In this document: in pieces, positions 28,036 through 37,155 of the stretch
Layout of the letters: each line of letters begins with the position of its first letter
How positions within the stretch are numbered: the first letter of the stretch is position 1
Source of the DNA: Blastocatellia bacterium
Lineage (GTDB): Bacteria; Acidobacteriota; Blastocatellia; Chloracidobacteriales; JADJPF01
Assembly: GCA_016713405.1 (NCBI GenBank)
Contig: JADJPF010000007.1
Span: forward strand, 248,001-312,000
Direction: 5' to 3'
Length of the DNA: 64,000 nucleotides
Made by a program: the position numbers and the translations under genes
The notes under the pieces: model-generated
What the model saw: only the letters and a program-made list of their open reading frames with translations
Told to the model about the DNA's origin: nothing
Databases searched by the model: none

Positions 28036-28427
28036 CTTTTGGTGGAAATATCATTAAAGATGCTCAAATTGTTAGTGCAACAGAAATAAGATTTAGAGTC
28101 CCATCACAGGATGCACCAGGTATTAGAACTTTTTCTGTTCTTACTCGCGGCGGTATTGCACAAAAGGAAGTAAATGTTATTGCTAAACCTGTTTCTGAGC
28201 TTAACTTAGAAGAAGTAACTACTATTGCTGGTGGAACAGCTTTTTCTGGTGATGGTGGTAAAGCCTTAGAAGCTAATCTAAGTATTTTAACTAATTCATA
28301 TGTTGATAGCCTGGGCAATGTTTTTATTGCTGATAATAGGGCTGAACGTATAAGACGTGTTGATAAAGAAACAGGGATTATCAACACAATAGCAGGTGGT
28401 GGAACATCTCTTGAGGAAGAAGTTTGA
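27975..28427 (+). CDS. NHL/TIG protein, middle part of the broken gene
   Basis: This frame continues the previous one. It has a TIG/IPT domain (GGAEIVVTGSNFAPESVVTFGG; SATEIRFRVPSQDAPG) and then further NHL repeats (GNVFIADNRAERIRRVDKETG). Its apparent start is internal and lacks an RBS. It stops at a TGA inside a poly-A tract (28425-28427) which looks like an artefact, so the stop is not taken as real. Confidence 0.7.
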   Translation: MEGGAEIVVTGSNFAPESVVTFGGNIIKDAQIVSATEIRFRVPSQDAPGIRTFSVLTRGGIAQKEVNVIAKPVSELNLEEVTTIAGGTAFSGDGGKALEANLSILTNSYVDSLGNVFIADNRAERIRRVDKETGIINTIAGGGTSLEEEV

Positions 28428-28507
28428 AAAAAAAAAAAAAAAAAATAAAAAAAAAAAAAAAAAAACAAAAGAAAAATAAATTTTTATTTTGTTTTTTTTT
28501 TTTTAAA
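28427..28507. repeat. Poly-A / poly-T low-complexity tract inside the NHL gene (likely artefact)
   Basis: Nineteen A, one T, nineteen A, a short A-rich stretch, then T-rich sequence with a T13 run. It interrupts an NHL repeat and destroys the reading frame. Nothing else in the window resembles it, so assembly or sequencing error is more likely than biology. Confidence 0.8.
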
Positions 28508-28535
28508 CCAAAAAGAACACCAGATGGCATTGTAG

Positions 28536-30722
28536 CTAATAGCAATCAGACCAACTACAACAATTGTTTTAGATAGTACAGGTAATATTTTTATTGCTGA
28601 TGCTTTAACTCAAAGTATTCGTCGTATAGATGCAATTACTAATATTATTACTACTGTTGCTGGTGGGAAAAGCCGTTCTTTTAGTGGCGATGGTGGGCAA
28701 GCTATTAATGCTGGTTTTGGGGAAACTCCAAGAGGGTTGATTTTTGATGCGGCTGGTAGTTTGTTTGTTACTGCTGATAATCGTGTAAGAAAAATTGATA
28801 GCTCTACAAAAATAATTACTACTGTAGTAGGTAATGGTAATCCTACTTTTAGTGGTGATGGTGGCCCAGCTTTAAGTGCTAGTTTACGTCTTCCAATAGG
28901 GATTGCTTTTGATTCTACAGGTAATCTTTTTATTGCTGATACTGCTAATGGCCGTGTTCGTCGTGTTGACGCAAAAACTAATGTGATTACTACTATAGCT
29001 GGCAATGGAACATTTTCTGGTGGTAGTGATAGAGATGGTAAACCTGCTATTAGTGTTGGGTTAGTTGGGCCAAGAAGCGTAGTTATAGATAGCAAAAATA
29101 ACGCTATTATTTCTGACGGGATAATATCACATGTAGATCTTACTACAGGTATCATTACAGTTATTAAACAAAATCCTCCCACTTTTGAGTGTGGTGGCAA
29201 AAATATTGAAGATTTTATTTTAAGTTCTTTGAACAATGGTATGAACATTGATGGAAATGGAAATTTATATACTTCTGATTCGCGCCGAATTAGAAGCTTA
29301 AATATAAATACTGGGGATGTTAGAGATATAGCAGGCAAAAAGTTTTTAGATCAACGAGGTGATGGTGATTTAGCTATAAAAGCCAGTTTAGGCTCAATAA
29401 TTGATACAGTAACCGATCCAAGCGGAAATATCTTTCTTGCAGATTTTGATAATGGTGTTATTCGTCGTATTGATGCAGCAACAGGGATTATTAGCCGTTT
29501 TGCAGGGATTGGTAAACCAGAATGTACAGGTTTTATTCCTGATAAAGATCGCTCTGATGGTGATGGAGGCCCGGCCCTAAATGCAGTATTTTTCCAACCA
29601 ATAGCTTTAGCAACTGATTCACAAGGTAACTTATTTGTTGCTGATACATCAGATGGAAAAATCCGCCGTATTGATGCTGCTACAAATATTGTTACAACGG
29701 TTGCTGGTAATGGTTCATTGGAAGATGCAATTAGTGGTGATGGTGGGCTAGCAACCCAAGCTGCTTTAGGTGGAGTTGTAGATATTGCAATAGATGTGCA
29801 AGGAAATCTACTTATTGCTAGTCAAGCAAATGTTCGTCGTGTCAATGCTAGAACAGGCATTATTACTACTATTGCTGGTAATGGAAAAGAACTTGGTGAC
29901 GGTCGTAGTGGCAAAGATGGTGATCCTGCTACTCAAGTAGCCATTAGCCCTGTAAGCATTTCAGTTGATATAAATGGCAATGTCTTTATTGCTGATAGAC
30001 AAGTAGGGACTAATAGATTTTTAGTTGGAAGTGTAGTTCGTCGTGTTGATATTGCAACAGGTACTATTAGTACAGTTGCTGGTAATGCACAGTCAATGTT
30101 TAGTGGTGAAGGCGGGCCAGCTACATTAGCCGGTATTGGATTTGTTCGTAGTGTTGATGTAGATAAAGCCGGTAATTTGTTTATTAGTGCTGGAGAGTTT
30201 GATTCCAATAGACCAGAAACTTTTGGCGATGTAATAGAAAGCACTAGAATTTTCAGAGTTAATGCTACAAGTAAAAACATTTCTACCTTAATAAAAGGTA
30301 ATAATGTTTACAAAGGTGATGGTGGTTCAGTTGCTAATGCTAGTGTCTTTAGCTTGCCAAATCTTCACCTGAGCAATACTGGAAACCTTTTATTTAATGA
30401 ACTTCAAGAACCTGTTTCTTCTGTTCGTTTAATTAGATTGCCTGAAGTTGTTACTAATCCTGTAGGAGACATTGTAATTAACAATGCTGTATACCGAAAA
30501 CCAACACTAACTGTTGATGGACAAGGCTTTGGCACTACAGCAAAAGTATTTATGAATGGAGTAGAAATAAGCAGATTTTTATCTAATCAAACTGATAGAC
30601 AAATATTAATGACTGGAAACCGCAAAAAATTAAATATGCGCAAAGGTGTTAACCAACTAACAGTGACTAATTCCTCTGGAGCAAGTGCAAACTTTCAATT
30701 TACGTTTTCTATAGCACAGTAA
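28536..30722 (+). CDS. NHL-repeat protein, C-terminal part of the broken gene
   Basis: The frame is open from 28536 after an in-frame TAG at 28533-28535. It holds at least nine NHL units of about 50-60 residues. Each has a block like TTVAGNG, a SGDGG-type turn, and a strand G-N-L-F-I-A-D-x(6)-R-R-(I/V)-D. A C-terminal TIG-like domain (PTLTVDGQGFGTTAKVFMNG; GVNQLTVTN) closes the protein. This is the repeat-propeller end of the gene that starts at 26551. A TTG codon at 28737 could serve as a start only if the gene were really split; it has no RBS. A terminator follows at 30765. Confidence 0.75.
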   Translation, partial: LIAIRPTTTIVLDSTGNIFIADALTQSIRRIDAITNIITTVAGGKSRSFSGDGGQAINAGFGETPRGLIFDAAGSLFVTADNRVRKIDSSTKIITTVVGNGNPTFSGDGGPALSASLRLPIGIAFDSTGNLFIADTANGRVRRVDAKTNVITTIAGNGTFSGGSDRDGKPAISVGLVGPRSVVIDSKNNAIISDGIISHVDLTTGIITVIKQNPPTFECGGKNIEDFILSSLNNGMNIDGNGNLYTSDSRRIRSLNINTGDVRDIAGKKFLDQRGDGDLAIKASLGSIIDTVTDPSGNIFLADFDNGVIRRIDAATGIISRFAGIGKPECTGFIPDKDRSDGDGGPALNAVFFQPIALATDSQGNLFVADTSDGKIRRIDAATNIVTTVAGNGSLEDAISGDGGLATQAALGGVVDIAIDVQGNLLIASQANVRRVNARTGIITTIAGNGKELGDGRSGKDGDPATQVAISPVSISVDINGNVFIADRQVGTNRFLVGSVVRRVDIATGTISTVAGNAQSMFSGEGGPATLAGIGFVRSVDVDKAGNLFISAGEFDSNRPETFGDVIESTRIFRVNATSKNISTLIKGNNVYKGDGGSVANASVFSLPNLHLSNTGNLLFNELQEPVSSVRLIRLPEVVTNPVGDIVINNAVYRKPTLTVDGQGFGTTAKVFMNGVEISRFLSNQTDRQILMTGNRKKLNMRKGVNQLTVTNSSGASANFQFTFSIAQ

Positions 30723-30764
30723 CTTCTATGCTTAATTAATTAAGTGTAGTAACGAGTATAAATT

Positions 30765-30800
30765 AAATGCCAAGCATAATAGCTTGGCATTTTTTGTTTT
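30765..30800 (+). terminator. Rho-independent terminator after the NHL gene
   Basis: An 11-bp perfect stem (AAATGCCAAGC, 30765-30775, with 30782-30792), loop ATAATA and a T-tract TTTTGTTTT. It also lies at the end of the convergent sulfatase gene. Confidence 0.9.
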
Positions 30801-30808
30801 TACTTAGA

Positions 30809-32944
30809 TTAATTAGATTTACTTTCAGCCATTTGTTTTAAGCTTTGCCAATTAGAATAATTTTTTCTTTTACTTTGTTTATATAAATACTCAGCAAGTT
30901 TAGTGCGTAGGTCATGAAATTTTTCTAGTTCTAAATCAACTAAATTCTTTTGCTCTAAAGCGTCATTAGTTAAATTATATAGCTGCCAGTTATTACCAAC
31001 TGAGTCATAAATAATTCTCCAATGACCTTCGGTTAAACCCCAAGCAAAAAATGTCCCTTCAGGAATATTTCTAGGTGTTTCTGTAATTACATAAGGGTGG
31101 GCCAAGGTACTATCTAAAGCAATTTTGCTAATATCTTGACCTTCATAACCAGTTGGCAAAGGAATTTTTAAGAATCCAAGCATTGTTGGGGCTAAATCAA
31201 TATGTGAAACAGGTTTACTTATTTTTGTTGGCACTATTTCAGGTTTGTAAACCCATAAAGGAACAAAACTTTGCTCTACATAAGGAAGCCCGCCATGCTC
31301 TACCTCACCATGTTCAAGAAATCCTTCTCCATGAGCAGAAGTAAAAGCAAGAAGAGAGTTTTTCATTAGTCCAGAACTTTCTAAAAACTCTAATAAGCGA
31401 GCAATATGAGCATCTGTATAAGCAATTTCGCTATCATAAATATTTAAGTCACCTTGTCCGTAATCATATTCTGGGTGATGTACGTAAGGAGTATGTGGAT
31501 CTAGGTAATGAATCCAAGCAAAGAACTTTCCTTTTTCCTGAAGTCGTTTTAGTAGTTCTATGGATTTATCCGTCATTTCTGCTGCATCCCAAGTTTTTGG
31601 TTCTTGATGTACAACTTCTTGAAAACCATTCATAATAATGGTTTTATACTGCGCCCAACGTTTTTTATTTAACCAATTCTCAGTTTTTGGACTAGTTATA
31701 AAAGCTGTTTGGTAGCCTTTTTGCTCTAAAACTTCAGCAATGCTTGGAATGCTAGAGTCAAAAATCCCATCACCTAGCGCAGAACGTAAAATTGACGCAA
31801 AAGAATGACCTGTATTAGTTCCAATACTATAACTTTGCTGGCAAAAAATACTTTTTCTAGCAAACTTATCAAGATTTGGTGTCAAACTCCTTTTATAACC
31901 ATAAATCCCCATATGGTCAGCCCTTAATGTGTCTATAGAAAGAAAAATAATATTTCGGGTTTCTTCTAAATTATTAGAACTAACTATATTTTCTGCGTCG
32001 GATAAAGCATTAGACTTACTTATTTGGTTTAATTGTCCTAGTGCTAAAAGTTCATCCAAGTTTTTTTCTCTACAGCCTTGAATTTGTTCAGCTAAGGTTA
32101 AATAACGTCTTGCAATTGTGCTACATCGCCAAAGTAAGGATTTTAAATTTTGATTACTTTTTAAGGTGGTAATAGTAAAAATACTTGAGCTAACTACAAG
32201 AATTAAACTAATTAATAAAATTGGTTTTCTAATTGACTTGTAAATAGTAGCAATTAAGCCAAATGATGCTAATACACTTAACAAATGAATAGGTACATGG
32301 AAACTTAAATCTCTACGTGTCACCAAAAAGTTAGCGTCCATGTAGTAAGTTGTAAACAAAACCACTAGGCTAAATAAAGCTAGAGTAATTTTTTTGTTTT
32401 TGGTAAAAGTTATTTGATTGTTTTCTAAATTTATTAAAGGTGTAATTACTAGATCTAAGATAATGGTAAATATTGCTAAACTAAATAACATAAATAAGAT
32501 AGCAAGTTTTTTTCTTGCAAAAACTAGGCTGACATAAGGGACTTTTTCTGTTATAGATACAGACATTTCATAAAGTGGACTAGTAAAATAAATAGGAATT
32601 AACGCCCAAAGCAAAATAAAAATTAATAATAGCCCTAAACTAGCAAATAGGTTTTGTTTCCATTTGTTATTAATTAAGTTTCTTGTAACTTTAGTCTTAT
32701 CAATTATTTCAAGGCTAATTAATCTGCTAGCCATACACATAATTAAAAATAATGACCAAAGCAGGCTTCCCCAAACGGTAGGGACAAAATAAAAAGGGAA
32801 AAAAAATGCTTCATGAGGTTGGACAAAGTTATGTTTAAGGCTAAGAAACCGTTCTACGACTTCAATTATCCAAAGTAAAAAACCTGATATTAGCCCTAAA
32901 GTTAAATAAAAAGAAATTCGAGATTTAAGTTCTGATAAAAACAT
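30809..32944 (-). CDS. Membrane sulfatase / phospho-transferase-fold protein
   Basis: 711 residues. The N-terminal ~270 residues hold about six to seven membrane segments. The C-terminal domain has the sulfatase/alkaline-phosphatase layout: NIIFLSIDTLRADHMGIYGY (first metal Asp), SIGTNTGHSFASIL (candidate Thr nucleophile instead of the Cys of formylglycine sulfatases), LDPHTPYVHH, and TSAHGEGFLEHGEVEHGG. In relatives the last block reads S-D-H-G-E, where Asp and His bind metal; here Asp is Ala, one base away (GCT versus GAT). The fold suggests transfer of phospho-groups or sulfate at the membrane surface. The missing Asp is either an error or a mark of a non-catalytic protein. The gene ends at a terminator and is preceded by a hairpin at 32999. 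Confidence 0.75.
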   Translation of the reverse strand: MFLSELKSRISFYLTLGLISGFLLWIIEVVERFLSLKHNFVQPHEAFFFPFYFVPTVWGSLLWSLFLIMCMASRLISLEIIDKTKVTRNLINNKWKQNLFASLGLLLIFILLWALIPIYFTSPLYEMSVSITEKVPYVSLVFARKKLAILFMLFSLAIFTIILDLVITPLINLENNQITFTKNKKITLALFSLVVLFTTYYMDANFLVTRRDLSFHVPIHLLSVLASFGLIATIYKSIRKPILLISLILVVSSSIFTITTLKSNQNLKSLLWRCSTIARRYLTLAEQIQGCREKNLDELLALGQLNQISKSNALSDAENIVSSNNLEETRNIIFLSIDTLRADHMGIYGYKRSLTPNLDKFARKSIFCQQSYSIGTNTGHSFASILRSALGDGIFDSSIPSIAEVLEQKGYQTAFITSPKTENWLNKKRWAQYKTIIMNGFQEVVHQEPKTWDAAEMTDKSIELLKRLQEKGKFFAWIHYLDPHTPYVHHPEYDYGQGDLNIYDSEIAYTDAHIARLLEFLESSGLMKNSLLAFTSAHGEGFLEHGEVEHGGLPYVEQSFVPLWVYKPEIVPTKISKPVSHIDLAPTMLGFLKIPLPTGYEGQDISKIALDSTLAHPYVITETPRNIPEGTFFAWGLTEGHWRIIYDSVGNNWQLYNLTNDALEQKNLVDLELEKFHDLRTKLAEYLYKQSKRKNYSNWQSLKQMAESKSN

Positions 32945-32998
32945 TGTGAAAACCCTGGAAGATGTTAGTTAAATGTAAAAGTTTAACAAATAAAATAA

Positions 32999-33030
32999 CA
33001 AAAGGTCAGGAATAGTTTTCTGACCTTTTG
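32999..33030 (-). terminator. Hairpin terminator between the CDGSH and sulfatase genes
   Basis: An 11-bp perfect stem (CAAAAGGTCAG, 32999-33009, with 33020-33030) and a 10-nt loop. On the minus strand it is followed by TTATTTTATTT, a usable though imperfect U-tract. Confidence 0.65.
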
Positions 33031-33054
33031 AACAGTTATTAGTGGATTTGGGTT

Positions 33055-33291
33055 TTATTTTTTTACTGGTGCTGGCAAATCACGTGCTTCTATTGGCGAT
33101 TGAAAACCACAACGAGCATGCGCACCATCACAGAAAGGTTTATTAGCACTTTGTCCACATCGGCAAAGACCAATAACAGTACGACCTGCTAAACCAAACT
33201 CCTTTCCTGATGGATCTTTGATAACAAAATTTCCACTAATTCTTATTGAACCATTGTTATTAATGGTAATTTCTACGGGTGAGTCACTCAT
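33055..33291 (-). CDS. CDGSH iron-sulfur domain protein
   Basis: 78 residues, single domain. CRCGQSANKPFCDGAH is a perfect CDGSH motif (C-x-C-x2-S-x3-P-x-C-D-G-A-H), which binds one 2Fe-2S cluster with three Cys and one His; CDGSH proteins act in electron transfer, redox sensing or cluster transfer. No membrane segment, so cytoplasmic. Monocistronic, followed by a hairpin. Confidence 0.92.
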   Translation of the reverse strand: MSDSPVEITINNNGSIRISGNFVIKDPSGKEFGLAGRTVIGLCRCGQSANKPFCDGAHARCGFQSPIEARDLPAPVKK

Positions 33292-33487
33292 AATTTATTC
33301 TCCAGATTAGCTTTAGTATTATACTTAAAATTAATACGCGCTATTTTAGCGGATTTTTAACAAATTGTTTTAGCAGAGTTAGTAGTTAGTTGGATAACTT
33401 ATGCAACTAATTAACTATTAATTAGTGTAAATATTAGTCGGAAAGCTATCTATAACATTCTAGCTACTATATACTAAGTAAAAATTT

Positions 33488-35128
33488 ATGAATAATCTAT
33501 TACTTACTCAAAAATACTTTACTATAATTTTAATTGTTGGAATATTTTTTATTTCTTTGCCTACAATAACTTCTGCAAAAATTTTGCTATTTGTTCAAGA
33601 AACTAGTCAAGATAAGAGGTTAACAGAAGAAGAAATAAATAAGCTTATTGAAGAAGCTAAACAGTTAACAAATAAAATTACTAAAGAATCTTTAACTGCT
33701 GCACTAGAAAAATATGAAAGATTATTGCTTGAATATAAATATTTAGGTGATATAAAAAAACAAGCTACAGTTTATGAAAAAATAACACAAATAAGATTAA
33801 ATTTAGGTGATACAAAACAAGCTATAGAGGATATAAAAAAACTTTTAGAAATTTATCAGGCCCTAGGAGATAAGCAGGCTGAAGGGAAAATACATAGTTC
33901 TTTAGGTGTAGTTTATGGGCGGTTAGGTGAGAAAGAAAAACAGCTAGAAGCCTACCAAAAAGGTTTATCAATATTTCAAACTATTGGAGATAAAAATAGT
34001 GAAGCTAGTTTGTTATTTTTTCTTGGTCTTTTATTAGAAGATGATGGAAAAATAGAAAAAGCTTTAGATTATTATAACCAAGTTTTACTTCTAAGAGAAA
34101 CTACAGATAATAAACAAGGGCAATTAAATGTTTTAAGTAAAATAAGCCAGGTTTATTTGCAAATAGGCAAAAGCCAAAAAGCTTTAGAATTTGCACAAAA
34201 AGCTTTAGACATAGAAAAAGAAATAGGCAATATTACTAATAAATCTATATTACTCTATCAAAAAGGATCTATATATTTCTTGCTAAAAGATTTTACTAGA
34301 GCAAGAGATTGTTATCAGGAATCCTTGGCTTTAGCTCGTCTAACAAAAAATACTGAACAAGAGGCCGCTGCACTTAATGCTATTGGTAAAACTTATATTT
34401 CTGATACAGGAGAAAGTCTAAAGTATTATTTACAGGCTATAACTTTATATAAAAGTATAGGAAAATCTTTTGAACTACCATCGCCTCTTATTGGTGTAGC
34501 AATTACTTATAGTTTACTAGGTGATTACAAAAAGGCAGAAGAATACCTAAATCAAGCTTTGGCTTTAGCTCAAGAGCTTAATGACAAAGCTACGGAAGCA
34601 AATATATTATATTTTATCGGAATAGCAAAATTGTCTACCAATAACTTAAATGAAGCAACAGAATGCTTTAATAAATCCTTAGAATTATATGAAAAAATGG
34701 GTTATTCAGTAGGAAAAGTAAAAAATCTTTATCAGCTTGCACTTTTGGAACAAAAAAAAGACTTACCTAAAGCTATTAAACTGATAGAAGAGGCTTTAGA
34801 GGCTATAGAAGTTTTTCGTACCAACATAAATAGCCAAGAATTAGGTGAATCTTATTTTGATAAAACACAAAATTATTATGATTTATATATTGATTTATTA
34901 ATAAAACTTTATGAAGAAGAACAAAAAGAAAATTATCTAGCTAAAGCCTTAGAAATTAATGAAAAAAGACGTGCGCGAAGTCTTAGAGAACTTCTAACCG
35001 AAGCACAAGTAGATATTCGCCAAGGTATTGATGCTCAATTGCTTGAAAAAGAAAAGGAGATCCAAGTTAAACTATCTATAAAAGAGCAACAAAAGCGACA
35101 GCTTTTAGATAAAAACACACCTTTATAA
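33488..35128 (+). CDS. TPR-CHAT protease-like protein, N-terminal TPR half (in-frame TAA)
   Basis: Residues 1-31 are a signal or anchor sequence. Residues about 85-420 hold roughly eight TPR units in the Kinesin-light-chain style (GDKQAEGKIHSSLGVVYGRLGE; ALDYYNQVLLL; GDYKKAEEYLNQALALA). A helical region at about 430-545 (LARNEKRRARSLRELL-type) is the usual linker before CHAT domains. A TAA at 35126-35128 then interrupts the frame; the same frame continues as KIEKIEKELREL in a coiled coil and a CHAT domain (next entry), 999 residues overall. A single base change (for example GAA to TAA) explains it. It is the first gene of a three-gene unit with a sigma-like and an anti-sigma-like gene. Confidence 0.85.
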   Translation: MNNLLLTQKYFTIILIVGIFFISLPTITSAKILLFVQETSQDKRLTEEEINKLIEEAKQLTNKITKESLTAALEKYERLLLEYKYLGDIKKQATVYEKITQIRLNLGDTKQAIEDIKKLLEIYQALGDKQAEGKIHSSLGVVYGRLGEKEKQLEAYQKGLSIFQTIGDKNSEASLLFFLGLLLEDDGKIEKALDYYNQVLLLRETTDNKQGQLNVLSKISQVYLQIGKSQKALEFAQKALDIEKEIGNITNKSILLYQKGSIYFLLKDFTRARDCYQESLALARLTKNTEQEAAALNAIGKTYISDTGESLKYYLQAITLYKSIGKSFELPSPLIGVAITYSLLGDYKKAEEYLNQALALAQELNDKATEANILYFIGIAKLSTNNLNEATECFNKSLELYEKMGYSVGKVKNLYQLALLEQKKDLPKAIKLIEEALEAIEVFRTNINSQELGESYFDKTQNYYDLYIDLLIKLYEEEQKENYLAKALEINEKRRARSLRELLTEAQVDIRQGIDAQLLEKEKEIQVKLSIKEQQKRQLLDKNTPL

Positions 35129-36487
35129 AAAATAGAAAAAATAGAAAAAGAACTACGAGAACTAATCTATCAAAGAAAAGAAACTCAAACACAAATTAAA
35201 ATTAATAGTCCTGCATATGCAACTTTAACCCAAATACAAGATATTTCTTTACCAACAATTCAATCTTTATTAGATGATAGTACAATGTTACTAGAATATT
35301 CGTTAGGTAAAGATAGTAGCTATATATGGTTAGTTACTAATAATAAAGTACAGTATTATAAGCTAGCTTCTAGGTCAGAAATTGAAAAACAAGCACAAAT
35401 AGTTTATAACTTACTAGTAAGTAAAGGCTTACCCAGTAATGTTAAAAATACTAGCTCTTTAGATTCAGACTATAATTTAGCGGTTACTAAATTAAGTGAG
35501 TTAGTGTTATTTCCTCTTAGCTCTCAACTTGCAAATAAGCGGTTGTTGATTGTTGCAGATGGGACGTTACAATATATTCCATTCAATATATTATCTAAGC
35601 ATACTTCCTTAAACCGGCAAAGAAGCTTCTCGCCATTAATTTTAGAAAATGAGGTGGTAAATTTACCTTCTGCTGCAACTTTATTGCTGCTTAGAGAAAA
35701 AAAAGAAAAGTTAATAAGTAAAACTACTATTACTATTGTTGCTGACCCTATATTTAGTAAAGACGATCCAAGAATAAAACAAAGTATTGTAAAAAAAGAA
35801 AGCAAAATAGAGGATAAAGTAAAGAATAACGTTAATTTAGCGTCAGCAGAGACATTTAGAGAAAAAGAAATAAATAGCATAAATGATTTATCTCGGCTTC
35901 CTTTTAGTCGCCAGGAAGCAACAGCAATTACTAGTTTATTATGGAAAGAGAACTACCAGCAATTCTTAGATTTTGATGCCGATTATGATTTGTTAACTAA
36001 AGGTAAGTTAGCAAACAATAAAATCTTACATTTTGCTACTCATTCAATAATAAATAATGATTATCCAGAGCTTTCAGGCATAGTTTTATCTTTAGTTGAC
36101 AGAGAAGGTAATCCTAAAAATGGGTTTTTACAATTACAAGAAATTTATAACTTAAAATTTTCTGCTAATTTAGTTGTTTTATCGGCTTGTCAAACTGCTC
36201 TAGGAAAAGAAGTAAAAGGAGAAGGTTTAGTAGGTTTAACACGTGGTTTTATGTATGCAGGTGCTAAACAAATAATAGCTAGTTTATGGAAGGTGGATGA
36301 TAGAGCTACGGCTGAACTAATGAAATACTTTTATCAAAATTTATTAAAAAACAACCAATCACCTTCAAATGCACTTAGAGAAGCACAACTTCAAATGATG
36401 AAACAGCCTAGGTGGAAATCCCTTATTATTGGGCGGCTTTTGTCTTACAAGGTGATTTTCAATGAAGGAGCAAAAAGCCACAGTTAA
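35129..36487 (+). CDS. TPR-CHAT protease-like protein, C-terminal CHAT domain half
   Basis: Continuation in the same frame after the TAA. The CHAT (caspase-like) domain shows the catalytic pair: His in KILHFATHSIINND (about residue 852 of the full protein) and Cys in VVLSACQTALGKE (about residue 901), then the family block GLVGLTRGFMYAGAKQIIASLWKVDDRAT. CHAT peptidases are related to separase and caspase; several act in bacterial immunity or signalling. The first Met in this piece is at 35285, without an RBS. The C-terminus overlaps the sigma-like gene by 26 bp, suggesting translational coupling. Substrate unknown. Confidence 0.85.
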   Translation, partial: KIEKIEKELRELIYQRKETQTQIKINSPAYATLTQIQDISLPTIQSLLDDSTMLLEYSLGKDSSYIWLVTNNKVQYYKLASRSEIEKQAQIVYNLLVSKGLPSNVKNTSSLDSDYNLAVTKLSELVLFPLSSQLANKRLLIVADGTLQYIPFNILSKHTSLNRQRSFSPLILENEVVNLPSAATLLLLREKKEKLISKTTITIVADPIFSKDDPRIKQSIVKKESKIEDKVKNNVNLASAETFREKEINSINDLSRLPFSRQEATAITSLLWKENYQQFLDFDADYDLLTKGKLANNKILHFATHSIINNDYPELSGIVLSLVDREGNPKNGFLQLQEIYNLKFSANLVVLSACQTALGKEVKGEGLVGLTRGFMYAGAKQIIASLWKVDDRATAELMKYFYQNLLKNNQSPSNALREAQLQMMKQPRWKSLIIGRLLSYKVIFNEGAKSHS

Positions 36488-37115
36488 ACAAAATAAAGAT
36501 GAATTGCAAAAAGAGTCTTTTGAGGTTCTCTTAAAACGTCTTAATACTAATCAAAGATTAGCAGAAGAAAAATATTTAATTGTTCGCAATAAGCTGATAA
36601 TTTTTTTCCGTACTCGTGGTTTTTCACAAATGGATTTAGAATTAGCTGATAAAACCATTGATCGAGCAGCAAGAAAACTTTTAGAACAAGAAAATAATCA
36701 ATCAGAAAACAGCGAAACACAAAACGTTTTGTCAGATAGCTATTTTTTAAGTGTTGCTCATTTTGTGTTAAAAGAGCATCAACGAGGTGTAAAACCAACA
36801 GTTGCAATAGAAGATTTACCAATAGCAACTAACCAGTTAGCAATAAATAATAATCAAGAGCAAAAGCTAATTGAATATGAGCAAACAGAGCTAACAACAA
36901 AGTGTTTTAATGAATGTTTAAGTAATTTTCCTATAGAGCAAAAGCTTTTGATAATTGAATATTTTTCTGTTGAAATAACTAAAGCCGAACAACGTCAATT
37001 TTTGGCTGATAAATTGGGAATAAATATTAATGCTTTACGGGTAAAAGCTCATCGTCTAAGACAAGATCTAGTTAAATGTGTAGAAAACTGTGTTAAAAAA
37101 GCTCAAAAATTATAA
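36462..37115 (+). CDS. Sigma-70-family-like regulator
   Basis: 217 residues. A helical N-terminal half (FEVLLKRLNTNQRLAEEKYLIVRNKL, about 20-45, followed by ADKTIDRAARKLLE) looks like a sigma region 2. The C-terminus (LADKLGININALRVKAHRLRQDLVKCV, about 179-205) fits a sigma region-4 helix-turn-helix. The stretch between is Asn/Gln/Glu-rich. Confidence is moderate since region 2 is divergent. It overlaps the CHAT gene and is followed 40 bp later by a membrane protein with anti-sigma features. An ECF-like switch regulating, or regulated by, the CHAT protein is plausible inference. Confidence 0.6.
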   Translation: MKEQKATVKQNKDELQKESFEVLLKRLNTNQRLAEEKYLIVRNKLIIFFRTRGFSQMDLELADKTIDRAARKLLEQENNQSENSETQNVLSDSYFLSVAHFVLKEHQRGVKPTVAIEDLPIATNQLAINNNQEQKLIEYEQTELTTKCFNECLSNFPIEQKLLIIEYFSVEITKAEQRQFLADKLGININALRVKAHRLRQDLVKCVENCVKKAQKL

Positions 37116-37155
37116 ATAAATATTGTAATGAAAATGCAATAACAGACATTAAGTT

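Noticed and set aside
28064..29338. Long minus-strand frames in the NHL gene
   Set aside because: They follow from the repeated codons of the plus-strand NHL repeats and begin in the poly-A tract.
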